From Tenericutes bacterium ADurb.BinA155 (GTDB taxonomy: Bacteria > Bacillota_I > Bacilli_A > RFN20 > CAG-826): a DNA stretch of 19,159 nt. A model generated the notes under the pieces. The model had not been told where the DNA came from and made no database searches. It worked only from the letters and a program-made list of their open reading frames with translations. The stretch is from the NCBI GenBank assembly GCA_002068375.1, contig MVZL01000007.1, forward strand, positions 1-19,159. Reading direction: 5' to 3'. The position numbers were made by a program, and so were the translations under genes. Below are positions 1 to 7,210 of this stretch, in pieces; positions within the stretch are counted from its first letter, which is position 1, and each line of letters begins with the position of its first letter.

Positions 1-447
1 TTTGGCGATGTTCGTGAACATTAAGATGAAACGACGATAGCTATCGAAAGCGAATCTTTCGTTGCCGGAATTCTTCGCCAAGGCGACGACGGTTTCGTCG
101 TTTAAGCCAAGGTTCAAAATGGTATCCATCATGCCCGGCATCGATTGACGAGCGCCGGAACGGACCGAGACGAGGAGCGGATTCTTCGTTCCGCCGAATT
201 CCTTGCCATCGACCTTTTCGACCTCGTGAAGGTGCTTCACGATGTCATCCCAAACGAAATCGGGGATCTTTTTGCCCGAATCGTAGTAGAGAGTGCAAGC
301 TTCTGTGGTGATGGTGAATCCAGCCGGGATGTTAACACCCGCGGCGGTCATCTCGCAGAGGCCAGCGCCCTTTCCACCAAGGATATCTTTGCCGAGTTTA
401 GCCTCGTGCGCTTCCTTGAAGGAGTAGACGTACTTCTTTGCTGCCAT
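1..447 (-). CDS. ppdK: Pyruvate, phosphate dikinase, N-terminal part (cut by window edge)
   Basis: This 149-residue fragment starts MAAKKYVYSF and runs off the left edge, against about 870-900 residues for the full enzyme. Pyruvate phosphate dikinase interconverts pyruvate + ATP + Pi and PEP + AMP + PPi in the cytoplasm; in fermenters it often serves as a PPi-using glycolytic step. The visible part is the start of the N-terminal nucleotide-binding (ATP-grasp-like) domain: LGGKGAGLCEM near residue 22, VNIPAGFTITTEAC near 38, and the family block VSVRSGARQSMPGMMDTILN near 94-113, followed by an SYRRFIMFTN stretch. The start is fixed by an AGGAGG Shine-Dalgarno site at 452-457, 5 nt before the ATG. 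It lies downstream of the heptose operon on the same strand but is separated by a terminator and has its own predicted promoter. The PEP synthase relative is less likely, because the RSGARQSMPGMMDT block is typical of PPDK. Confidence 0.95.
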   Translation of the reverse strand, partial: MAAKKYVYSFKEAHEAKLGKDILGGKGAGLCEMTAAGVNIPAGFTITTEACTLYYDSGKKIPDFVWDDIVKHLHEVEKVDGKEFGGTKNPLLVSVRSGARQSMPGMMDTILNLGLNDETVVALAKNSGNERFAFDSYRRFILMFTNIAK

Positions 448-468
448 GTTGTCCTCCTAATGACAATT

Positions 469-493
469 GGGGTTTGGCCAATAGCCAAAGCCC
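469..493 (-). promoter_or_regulatory. 5' leader stem-loop of ppdK
   Basis: A near-perfect 10-bp inverted repeat lies at 469-478 (GGGGTTTGGC) and 484-493 (GCCAAAGCCC), with one mismatch and a 5-nt loop. It sits between the predicted promoter (504-512) and the Shine-Dalgarno site (452-457). If transcription starts near 497, the hairpin would be at the very 5' end of the mRNA. Such terminal stem-loops can protect transcripts from decay; a protein-binding site is the alternative. Confidence 0.5.
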
Positions 494-503
494 TAGCGAT
501 GAA

Positions 504-512
504 AGTTTAACA
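504..512 (-). promoter_or_regulatory. Predicted extended -10 promoter of ppdK
   Basis: Reading the minus strand, TGTTAAACT contains an extended -10 (TG-n-TAAACT, with the -10 at 504-509). The -35 position 17 nt upstream reads TTCTAA, a weak match. This would give a leader of about 50 nt containing the 469-493 stem-loop and the AGGAGG site. Confidence 0.4.
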
Positions 513-519
513 CGCGGGG

Positions 520-536
520 CTTGTTCTTAGAACAAG
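520..536. promoter_or_regulatory. Operator-like palindrome upstream of ppdK
   Basis: CTTGTTCT-T-AGAACAAG is a perfect 8-bp dyad around one central base. It overlaps the -35 region of the predicted ppdK promoter, which is where a repressor or activator dimer would bind. It has no adjacent T-run, so it does not look like a terminator. No regulator is assigned. Confidence 0.4.
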
Positions 537-569
537 AAAGCGAAAAGGGTTTCTTGAAAGCCTTTTCTT

Positions 570-604
570 TGAAAAAGAAAAACCCGGGAAATAACCCCGG
601 GTTT
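570..604 (-). terminator. Rho-independent terminator of the heptose operon
   Basis: The 9-bp perfect stem AAACCCGGG (580-588) / CCCGGGTTT (596-604) has a 7-nt loop and, on the minus strand, runs into TTTCTTTTTC. It begins 15 bp beyond the gmhA stop codon. A second A/T-rich foldback follows just downstream (about 542-581). Confidence 0.88.
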
Positions 605-618
605 ATTCGATGCTGTCG

Positions 619-1224
619 TTACTTATTGATCTTGTAGATCGCTTGCTGCCCGTTTTTGGCGGCCAGATACTTCCAGAAGATCTGCATGATCATGTGGTCG
701 AAGCCCATATGGAGGTCTTCGGTGATTTGCATATCGTCGGCCGGGACGTGAAGCTGGTAGTCGGCGGCTTTAGCGAGCTTGCCGCCATCATAACCGGTCA
801 TCCCGATGATCTTGCAGCCGACCTTCTTTGCATAGTCGATTGCCTTGATGACGTTATGGGAGTTGCCGGAACCCGAAATCGCTAGCACGAGGTCGTCCTT
901 TTTGAGCCGATCCTCGAGTTGATAGACGAAGACGTTCTCAAAAGAATCGTCGTTCGCGATTGCCATCATGACCGGGATGTTGTCGTTCAAGCAAACAAAA
1001 TGGAATTTCTTTGGGAGGTCATAGCAGGTGCCTTTATCAAAGTCGCAAACCATGTGACTGGCCGTTGCGGAGCTGCCGCCATTGCCAAACACATAGATCG
1101 TCGCTCCGCGTTCATACGCCTCAAGCAAGGCGTTCATCGCGGCGTTGAGCTCTTTGCGGTCCAAACGATCGATCGCGGCTTTTTCGCGGTCGTAATAGGC
1201 GTTAATCTCTTTCGTGAAATCCAT
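619..1224 (-). CDS. gmhA: Sedoheptulose 7-phosphate isomerase (SIS domain)
   Basis: This 201-residue cytoplasmic enzyme is close to the usual GmhA length of about 190-200. GmhA converts sedoheptulose 7-phosphate to D-glycero-D-manno-heptose 7-phosphate, the first step of activated heptose synthesis. Seen in the sequence: the SIS sugar-phosphate motif FGNGGSSATASHM (46-58), ISGSGNS (116-122), GMTGYDGGKLAKAAD (141-155) and an E-x-x-H-x-x-x-x-H block (E169, H172, H177) matching the C-terminal metal/catalytic region of the family. It is the last gene of the operon, 32 bp after the HddC-GmhB fusion, and AAGGAG lies 7 nt before its ATG. Where E. coli GmhA has the metal-ligand motif H-x3-E, this protein has H57-x3-D61. 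Being next to hddA and hddC makes a generic SIS isomerase unlikely. Confidence 0.92.
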   Translation of the reverse strand: MDFTKEINAYYDREKAAIDRLDRKELNAAMNALLEAYERGATIYVFGNGGSSATASHMVCDFDKGTCYDLPKKFHFVCLNDNIPVMMAIANDDSFENVFVYQLEDRLKKDDLVLAISGSGNSHNVIKAIDYAKKVGCKIIGMTGYDGGKLAKAADYQLHVPADDMQITEDLHMGFDHMIMQIFWKYLAAKNGQQAIYKINK

Positions 1225-1256
1225 AAATGATCTCCTTATTGAAAATCAATTGTACC

Positions 1257-2555
1257 TTACTTCAGGGCTAAAATCTTGTCGATTGCTTCAGCGAGATTTT
1301 GGCAGATGAGATCCGGTTTGGCATCCGCGTACTTTTTGTAGGGATTGGGATCCCCACCTAAGAGTAAGCAGGTATGACAACCAGCATTAATGCCGGTTTG
1401 GACGTCCTGGCAGGTATCGCCAATCATCCAGGAATTCTTGAAATCGATGTTGTAGCGGCGCTGGGCTCTTAAGAGCAGACCGATCTTGGGCTTCCGGCAA
1501 TCGCAGTCGATTTTGTAGGCGGGGTTCTCGCCAGGAAAGCCGCGATCGGGATGATGCGGGCAGAAATAGAGATCGTTCAAATAGGCCCCTTCTTGTCCGA
1601 GAAGATCCTCAAGCTTGAAGTGGATGCTTTGCAGTTGCTCAATCGTGGTTTCGCCGCGGGCGACGATCGGCTGGTTGGTGATGCAAATCGCCAAATAAGG
1701 GGAAGCGTTGATCTTTTTAATCGCTTGGGCGGCACCGGGCTCAAGAAGCAGCATCTCCGGACGGATTACGTAATCGCCAAAGTGATTGATCGTGCCATCG
1801 CGGTCAAGGAAGATACAGGGTTGAGGCTTGGCGAGGTTGCGGGCGGCGATGATGCCGTTCTGGCAATCTGCGGTCACGCCATAGTAACGTTCCGGGGTCC
1901 CGCAGTCTTTCACATATTCGGAGCTACGATAGGCGTAAATTCGTTCTTCCGGGATCGAAGGGGCGAGGACTTCCTTTTCGAAATCGATCTGGACCGGCTC
2001 GGTGAAGCGATGAAGGATTTCTCGGCTCACGATATAGAGACCTGCGTTGGTCAAATTCTCATAAAAGAAGTCACGGGGGTCGTGCTTTGAGAGCATTTTC
2101 CGAACTTTGCCGTCGGCGTCCGCGACTAAGACATCGCTATCGGCGGGGTGGCCATTGGGATGGGCAAAGGCGGTGATGAGGGCTTCCCGTTTTTGGTGGA
2201 AAGCGAAGAAGCGGTTCCAGTCAACGTCGATCATGAGATCGCCGAAGAGTAAGGCGAAATCTTCATCGATCATCTTTGAGGCGAAATAGAGGGCGCCCCC
2301 GGTTCCTAAAGGTTCTTGTTCGACGATATATTCGATCTTGATTCCGAACTTATCACCAAAGCCAAAGTAATCTTGAACCGCGGTCCCGTTTTTGCTCACG
2401 ACCAAAATCACATGGTTGCAGCCTGAGGCTTTAAGGTTCTCAATTTGCCACTGCAAAATCGGTTTGCCGCAGATCGGCACCATCGGTTTTGGCAGATCGC
2501 CGGTAATCGACTTTAAACGAGTGCCGGCTCCACCGGCTTGGATGAGGGCAATCAT
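1257..2555 (-). CDS. Fused heptose 1-phosphate guanylyltransferase (HddC) and heptose bisphosphate phosphatase (GmhB)
   Basis: This 432-residue protein joins two enzymes normally made separately. Residues 1 to about 235 are a nucleotidyltransferase: QAGGAGTRLKSITGDLPKPM (6-25) is the NTP-binding signature, and EQEPLGTGGAL and LLFGDLMIDVD follow. Residues from about 245 are a HAD-type phosphatase: FLDRDGTIN (D251 nucleophile, D253 acid/base), ITNQ near 293, the zinc loop C332-x-H334 with C351-x-C353, and IGDTCQD (D380). By homology the C-terminal half removes the 1- or 7-position phosphate as GmhB does, here from heptose 1,7-bisphosphate, and the N-terminal half transfers GMP to heptose 1-phosphate to give the GDP-sugar. 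The stop of hddA lies 5 bp upstream of the ATG, and GGAG is placed 8 nt before it. The nucleotide preference (GTP rather than CTP or ATP) is inferred from the pathway context. Confidence 0.9.
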   Translation of the reverse strand: MIALIQAGGAGTRLKSITGDLPKPMVPICGKPILQWQIENLKASGCNHVILVVSKNGTAVQDYFGFGDKFGIKIEYIVEQEPLGTGGALYFASKMIDEDFALLFGDLMIDVDWNRFFAFHQKREALITAFAHPNGHPADSDVLVADADGKVRKMLSKHDPRDFFYENLTNAGLYIVSREILHRFTEPVQIDFEKEVLAPSIPEERIYAYRSSEYVKDCGTPERYYGVTADCQNGIIAARNLAKPQPCIFLDRDGTINHFGDYVIRPEMLLLEPGAAQAIKKINASPYLAICITNQPIVARGETTIEQLQSIHFKLEDLLGQEGAYLNDLYFCPHHPDRGFPGENPAYKIDCDCRKPKIGLLLRAQRRYNIDFKNSWMIGDTCQDVQTGINAGCHTCLLLGGDPNPYKKYADAKPDLICQNLAEAIDKILALK

Positions 2556-2560
2556 TTCGA

Positions 2561-3541
2561 TTACTCCATGAAGATGATCGAAACGCCAGCATTATCGAGT
2601 TCGACCGGCATCTCTTTAAGATCATGCAGAGCTAAACGGACTTTCGCTTTTTGTTCGTCTTCTGGAACATAGAAGAGTAAGAAGCCACCGCCGCCGGCGC
2701 CTAAGAGTTTTCCGCCGGAAGCACCTGCCTTGATCGCGAGGTCATAATATTCGTCAATCTTCGGATTGGAAATGCCTTTGGCTAAGCCTTTCTTGATGAT
2801 CCAGGACTCATTGAGAATGTTCCCCAAGGCATCGACATTGTTCGATTCGAATTCGGTCTTGAGCTGATGGGTGAGTTGGCACAGTTTCTTCGTCCCTTCG
2901 ATCTTCTCGGTTTGAGAGGCAAGGTTCTTGGTCTCTTCGCCTAAGATGTTATTGGCGTCGCGGACGTCGCCGGTATAGAACATCATCAAACTGTTCTGAA
3001 GTTTCAAATAAGATTCATGCCGCATCACGATCGGCTCGACTTTCACGAAGCCATCGGGGCAGAATTCATAATAACGAAGGCCGCCGAATGCCGCGGCGAA
3101 TTGGTCTTGCTTGCCGATTGGGTTGCCGAGTTGATTGATTTCAACGTCGCAGGCTTCCTTGGCGACTTTATAGGTCGAAACGGATTTTTCGTTATAGGTG
3201 TAGAGAAGCTTGAGTAATGCGACGGTGAAGGAGCTCGAAGAGCCCAGCCCGGTCCCCGAAGGAATATCCGCCATCGAAGTGATTTCGATGCCTTTGGTTC
3301 CAAAGTCGCTCAAGACTTGTTTAAAGATCCGGTGCTGAATTTTCGCGGGGTCATCAACGACCTCGGTTTGCGAATACTTGAGGGTAATAGAGTCTTTGTT
3401 GAAGGCTTTATTGATCGTGAGGTAAACGTATTTGCGGATGCTGGTCGAAATGACACAGCCACCATATTTCTCGTAGAAACTTGGAATATCAGATCCGCCG
3501 CCGCAGAAGGAAACGCGGAAGGGAGCACGGGCAATGATCAT
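2561..3541 (-). CDS. hddA: D-glycero-alpha-D-manno-heptose 7-phosphate kinase (GHMP family)
   Basis: This 326-residue cytoplasmic kinase phosphorylates heptose 7-phosphate at C1 to the alpha-1,7-bisphosphate. GHMP hallmarks are visible: the N-terminal RAPFRVSFCGGGSDIPSFYEKYGG segment typical of HddA, motif 2 PSGTGLGSSSS (94-104), and motif 3 GKLLGAGGGGFLLF (277-290). HddA proteins are usually about 340 residues, so it appears complete. It is the first gene of the heptose operon, ahead of the HddC-GmhB fusion and GmhA. The Shine-Dalgarno site is weak (AAAGAG, 9 nt before ATG). An L-fucokinase or other GHMP sugar kinase is the fallback assignment, but the company of gmhA and a GmhB domain argues strongly for HddA. 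Confidence 0.92.
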   Translation of the reverse strand: MIIARAPFRVSFCGGGSDIPSFYEKYGGCVISTSIRKYVYLTINKAFNKDSITLKYSQTEVVDDPAKIQHRIFKQVLSDFGTKGIEITSMADIPSGTGLGSSSSFTVALLKLLYTYNEKSVSTYKVAKEACDVEINQLGNPIGKQDQFAAAFGGLRYYEFCPDGFVKVEPIVMRHESYLKLQNSLMMFYTGDVRDANNILGEETKNLASQTEKIEGTKKLCQLTHQLKTEFESNNVDALGNILNESWIIKKGLAKGISNPKIDEYYDLAIKAGASGGKLLGAGGGGFLLFYVPEDEQKAKVRLALHDLKEMPVELDNAGVSIIFME

Positions 3542-3568
3542 GAATTAATTCTCTTTTCTGTTCCACCC

Positions 3569-3597
3569 ATTTTAGGTTAGCCCTACGGCTAAGGCAA
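3569..3597 (-). promoter_or_regulatory. Predicted promoter of the heptose operon
   Basis: On the minus strand, TTGCCT (3592-3597) and TAAAAT (3569-3574) are separated by exactly 17 bp, a good vegetative sigma-factor match. The start would lie about 20 nt upstream of the hddA ATG. Confidence 0.6.
3577..3592. promoter_or_regulatory. Palindrome inside the heptose promoter spacer
   Basis: TTAGCC (3577-3582) / GGCTAA (3587-3592) with a 4-nt centre lies between the -10 and -35 of the heptose operon promoter. The position suits a repressor operator. No T-run follows, so it is not a terminator. Confidence 0.45.
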
Positions 3598-3613
3598 CAA
3601 GAAGCCTCATGAG

Positions 3614-3659
3614 TTTTGGACGCTTAATAAGTGTTCCACTTATCGTGCTTCGTCTAAAA
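3614..3659. repeat. Nested inverted repeat between divergent hddA and FGGY kinase
   Basis: An inner perfect dyad ATAAGTG (3627-3633) / CACTTAT (3637-3643) sits inside an outer pair TTTTGGACG (3614-3622) / CGTCTAAAA (3651-3659) with one mismatch. It lies midway in the 197-bp divergent intergenic region. Neither strand shows a terminator T-run, so a regulatory site serving one or both promoters is the better guess. Confidence 0.45.
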
Positions 3660-3704
3660 AAGCGATTCAAACCTTGGATTTTTCGATTATCTCTAAAACA
3701 ACCG

Positions 3705-3713
3705 TGCTATAGT
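3705..3713 (+). promoter_or_regulatory. Extended -10 promoter of the FGGY kinase
   Basis: TGCTATAGT gives TG-n-TATAGT with the -10 at 3708-3713. No convincing -35 was found, as is common for extended -10 promoters. The predicted leader of about 19 nt contains AAGGAG (3724-3729), 9 nt before the ATG. Confidence 0.5.
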
Positions 3714-3738
3714 TTTCATAAATAAGGAGCGTAGATTT

Positions 3739-5295
3739 ATGGCGAATTCTGAACCGCTGATCATGACTTTTGATTACGGAACCCAATCGGTTCGCGCATC
3801 GATTTTCGATAAGCGTGGCAACATTCTTGCCATGGAAAAAGAAGTGTACGCCCCCGCTTATTTCTCCCCAAAGCCTGGCTGGGCCGAGCAGGATCCGGAT
3901 TACTATTTCCGCTGTCTTTGCGCCTGCACGAAACGTTTAGCGGCCGCCCATCCGGAGCTGATCGCCCAAGTGAAAGGGATCACCCAAACGTGCTTCCGCG
4001 ATTCCGCGGTTATGCTCGATCAAGATAATCAAGTGGTTCGCCCGATGGTTCTCTGGCTTGACCAACGCTTTGCCAAATGCGAAAAACCTTTGAACTTTAA
4101 ATCGCGTCTTGCTTTCAAACTTGTGGGGATGACGGATGTCATCAACATGAACCGGAAACGGACAATTTCAAATTGGCTCATCGAAAACGAACCGGAGAAT
4201 TGGGCCCGCGTCGCCAAGTATCTTCACGCCTCGACCTACTTCATATATAAACTCACGGGTCTCATGAAAAACAGCGCTTCCGATAATGTGGGTCACTATC
4301 CGATCGACTACAAGAACCGCTGCTGGTACAAAGATCCTGAGCACCATATTCAAGGCCAGATCTTCTCGATCAAAAAGAGCATGCTTTGTGAGCTCATCCC
4401 CGAAGGCTCCCCGATTGGGCCCATTTCGGAAGAAGGAGCCAAAGCGACCGGACTGCCGGCCGGCATGATCATCTATGCTTGCGGGTCGGATAAATCCTGC
4501 GAAACTTTAGGCACTGGCGTGATCGATACCTCAATGGCTTCGATTAGCTTAGGCACGGCCGCGACGATTGAAACCACCTCGAAAAAATGGATTCAACCGG
4601 TTCCGCTTTTCCCGGCTTATCCTGCTTGCTTACCGGATTACTACAACCTCGATATTCAAATCTATCGCGGCTATTGGATGATCAATTGGTTCTTAAAAGA
4701 ATTCGCAGCGAAGCGGATCAACGATGTCATCGTCGATGATGTCGATGTGAATGACTATAACGCCGATCTGGATAAGATCCCGGCGGGTAGTGGCGGTCTT
4801 ATTCTCCAACCGTATTGGGGACCGGGTTTACAACGACCGCTCGTGAAAGGCGCAATCGTCGGCTTTTCGGATTCGACGACGAAAGAGCATCTCTATCGGG
4901 CAATCATTGAAGGTATCGACTACGCCTTACGCGAAGGCATGGAAGGCTTTGAAAAACAAATCGGCCACAAATTCACGAGCTTGCGGATCTCTGGCGGCGG
5001 TTCGAAGTCGGATCAGATTTGCCAAATCACCGCGGACATCATGGGCTTGCCGGTTTCACGGGTTCAGACCAATGAGACCTCTTCGCTGGGAGCGGCGATC
5101 GCCGGTTTCCTTGCGATCAAAGAGTTCCATGATCCCTATGAAGCGGTTACGAACATGGTTCATCAGGCCGATGTCTTCACTCCCGACTACCGGACTCATG
5201 AGATCTATAACGCCCTCTATAAGAACGGATATGAAAAGCTCTATCCTTCGTTAAAGGGGACCTACGAATCGCTTTGTGATTTCACCAAGTATTGA
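3739..5295 (+). CDS. FGGY-family carbohydrate kinase, substrate unknown
   Basis: This 518-residue cytoplasmic kinase resembles xylulo-/glycerol-kinase-type FGGY proteins (usually 480-520 residues) and would phosphorylate a sugar or polyol with ATP. The N-terminal ATPase fold starts FDYGTQSVRASIFD (11-24). WLDQR (106-110) matches the substrate-binding W-x-D-x-R. D251 in CGSDKSCETLGTG fits the catalytic base of the D-x(6)-G-x-G region. LRISGGGSKSDQICQITAD (415-433) is the C-terminal FGGY signature. A Shine-Dalgarno site and own promoter support the start. It is divergent from the heptose operon, ends with TGA and is followed by a strong terminator. The sequence alone does not fix the substrate; xylulose, ribulose and sedoheptulose are all possible. 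The last would feed the neighbouring pathway, but that is only inference. Confidence 0.88.
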   Translation: MANSEPLIMTFDYGTQSVRASIFDKRGNILAMEKEVYAPAYFSPKPGWAEQDPDYYFRCLCACTKRLAAAHPELIAQVKGITQTCFRDSAVMLDQDNQVVRPMVLWLDQRFAKCEKPLNFKSRLAFKLVGMTDVINMNRKRTISNWLIENEPENWARVAKYLHASTYFIYKLTGLMKNSASDNVGHYPIDYKNRCWYKDPEHHIQGQIFSIKKSMLCELIPEGSPIGPISEEGAKATGLPAGMIIYACGSDKSCETLGTGVIDTSMASISLGTAATIETTSKKWIQPVPLFPAYPACLPDYYNLDIQIYRGYWMINWFLKEFAAKRINDVIVDDVDVNDYNADLDKIPAGSGGLILQPYWGPGLQRPLVKGAIVGFSDSTTKEHLYRAIIEGIDYALREGMEGFEKQIGHKFTSLRISGGGSKSDQICQITADIMGLPVSRVQTNETSSLGAAIAGFLAIKEFHDPYEAVTNMVHQADVFTPDYRTHEIYNALYKNGYEKLYPSLKGTYESLCDFTKY

Positions 5296-5309
5296 TTGAA
5301 AGAGTTAAG

Positions 5310-5341
5310 AAAAGCATAGGTTTTCGGGCCTATGCTTTTTT
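5310..5341. terminator. Bidirectional terminator between FGGY kinase and ABC operon
   Basis: The 11-bp stem AAAAGCATAGG (5310-5320) / CCTATGCTTTT (5329-5339) has an 8-nt loop and a run of six T on the plus strand (5336-5341); the minus strand also ends in TTTTCTT. It lies 14 bp after the kinase stop and 6 bp beyond the stop of the convergent ABC gene, so it probably serves both. Confidence 0.9.
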
Positions 5342-5347
5342 CTTGGA

Positions 5348-7210
5348 TTACTTGCTCGGCTCAGGCGTGAGGTGCCGTTGTTCGGTCTCGTTTTCACGGA
5401 CCGCCATCGGGTTGTTGCCTAAGAACTGGGCGTTATAGAGATCGGCGTAGAAGCCTTGCTTCGCCAAGAGCTCCTTGTGGGTCCCCATTTCAATGATGGA
5501 GCCTTTGTTCATCACCAAGATCAACTTGGCGTTTTTGATCGTGCTAAGACGGTGAGCAATCACGAAGGAGGTCCGATTCTTCATCATCTTCTCCATCGCA
5601 TCCTGAATCGCTTGTTCGGTCCGAGTATCAACGCTCGAAGTCGCTTCATCGAGAATCATGATCTTCGGTTTAGAGACAATCGCGCGGGCGATCGTGAGCA
5701 GCTGGCGTTGACCTTGGGAAATGTTGGAACCTTCTTCTTTCAACTGGAAGTCATAGCCTCCCGGCAAGGTCTCGATAAAGTGATCGGCGTGGGCGGCTAC
5801 GCAGGCAGCCTTGATCTCTTCATCGCTGGCATCGCTTCGGCCATAACGGATGTTGTCTTTGATCGATCCGCTGAAGAGCCAGGTGTCCTGCAAGACCATT
5901 CCGACGGAGCCGCGTAAGGCTTCGCGCGAATAGTGATTGATGTTGACTCCATCCAAAATGATCGCGCCCGAATTGACCTCATAGAAGCGCATTAACAGGT
6001 TCACGAGGGTCGTCTTTCCGGCTCCGGTCGGTCCAACGATCGCAACCATTTCGCCCGGCTTCACGTGGAGGTTCATGTCGGTGATGAGCGGCTTCGTGAC
6101 GTCATAAGAGAAAGCAACATGATCGAAGACGACATCGCCCAAAACCTTATCGTTGTTCGCGATGCAATCGGGATCGTCGGGCTTCTCTTGGGTTTCATCC
6201 AAAACGATGTAGATCCGTTCCGCCGCGGCGCCCATCGACTGAATCGAGGAGTAGATTTGGCCGAGGTCTTCGAAGGGTTGCTGGAAGATATTGAGATACA
6301 TGATGAAAGCAACGAGCATCGCGATGCCTGCGGCATCCTGATAGACGAAGCCAGCGACGAGCGAGACCGCGACGAACCCTAAGTTATAGATGAAGCGCAT
6401 GGCCGGATAAATAAAGCCTGAAATCCATTGCGACTTCCGATCGGCTTCAGTCATGACTTCGTTCGTGGAATCAAAGAGCTCTTGGGCTTTCTCCTCACGG
6501 TTGAAGAGTTTCAGAAGCATGAAGCCGGAATAGCCTTCTTCGATCTGGGATTCGAGTTCGCCATATTTCTTGCGATAGAGTTTGAATTGCTTTCGCGATT
6601 TGCCCGCGATGATGACGATGATGAGCAAGGTTAAAGGCAAAGTCGATAACACCACGAAAGCGAGTTGCCATGATTGGATAAACATCGCGATGATGCATCC
6701 GATGAAAACGGTGATCCCGCGGCCTAAGGATGTGATGATGGACGGAAGATTCCGACCAATGTTATCGATATCGTTGGTCCCCCGTTGGAGGATTTCGCCG
6801 GTCTCGGTCTTATCGAAATAAGATAAAGGGAGGGTGTCGAGCTTTTCCTTGACCCGTTTCCGCATCAAATAGGTGTAATTGGCAACCACTTTCTCCAAGA
6901 TCCAGTCCGAGATCCAACTGAGGAAGGAACTGGCGATATAGACAATGAGAAGGACGCTGAATTTTTGGAATAAGGTGCTCCAAAGAATATGAATGATCCC
7001 CGTCGAAGTGTCCACTTCCATAAACTGGCGGGAGTCTCCTAAGATATTGCTTAACAACCGCGGGCTGATGATGGTGAAAACGCCACTGGCGATCAAAAAC
7101 AAAAGGACAACGATCAGCACCCATTTCTGGGATTTGAAATCGCCGAGCAAACGTCCATAGGTCTGCTTTAGGTGCTTCGGCTTTTGGGTGATATCCTCAT
7201 GCGGTGGCAT
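5348..7210 (-). CDS. ABC exporter subunit with canonical ATPase residues (second half of heterodimer)
   Basis: This 620-residue half-transporter has a transmembrane domain (about 30-340, roughly six helices) followed by a nucleotide-binding domain. Walker A is GPTGAGKTT (393-401), the signature is ISQGQ (497-501), Walker B is IMILDEATSSVD with catalytic E522, and the H-loop is IAHRLSTI (H553). It belongs to the multidrug/lipid exporter class (BmrCD, EfrCD, TM287/288-like), acting in the cytoplasmic membrane. Its ATG overlaps the TAA of the upstream subunit by one base, and a perfect AAGGAGGTG (7218-7226) lies inside that gene's end, so the two are translationally coupled. Its non-standard SQGQ signature would complete the partner's degenerate ATP site, while its intact Walker B would form the active site with the partner's FSGGQ. 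The transported substrate is unknown. Confidence 0.92.
   Translation of the reverse strand: MPPHEDITQKPKHLKQTYGRLLGDFKSQKWVLIVVLLFLIASGVFTIISPRLLSNILGDSRQFMEVDTSTGIIHILWSTLFQKFSVLLIVYIASSFLSWISDWILEKVVANYTYLMRKRVKEKLDTLPLSYFDKTETGEILQRGTNDIDNIGRNLPSIITSLGRGITVFIGCIIAMFIQSWQLAFVVLSTLPLTLLIIVIIAGKSRKQFKLYRKKYGELESQIEEGYSGFMLLKLFNREEKAQELFDSTNEVMTEADRKSQWISGFIYPAMRFIYNLGFVAVSLVAGFVYQDAAGIAMLVAFIMYLNIFQQPFEDLGQIYSSIQSMGAAAERIYIVLDETQEKPDDPDCIANNDKVLGDVVFDHVAFSYDVTKPLITDMNLHVKPGEMVAIVGPTGAGKTTLVNLLMRFYEVNSGAIILDGVNINHYSREALRGSVGMVLQDTWLFSGSIKDNIRYGRSDASDEEIKAACVAAHADHFIETLPGGYDFQLKEEGSNISQGQRQLLTIARAIVSKPKIMILDEATSSVDTRTEQAIQDAMEKMMKNRTSFVIAHRLSTIKNAKLILVMNKGSIIEMGTHKELLAKQGFYADLYNAQFLGNNPMAVRENETEQRHLTPEPSK

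Noticed and set aside
3614..3659. Terminator between hddA and the FGGY kinase
   Set aside because: The genes are divergent, so none is needed, and neither strand has a T-run after the stem.
5293..5295. TGA read as Trp (mycoplasma code)
   Set aside because: Considered because of the Tenericutes-like features. The FGGY kinase ends here at the family's normal length and a terminator follows at once, and the flavodoxin gene also ends in TGA; all Trp codons checked are TGG.
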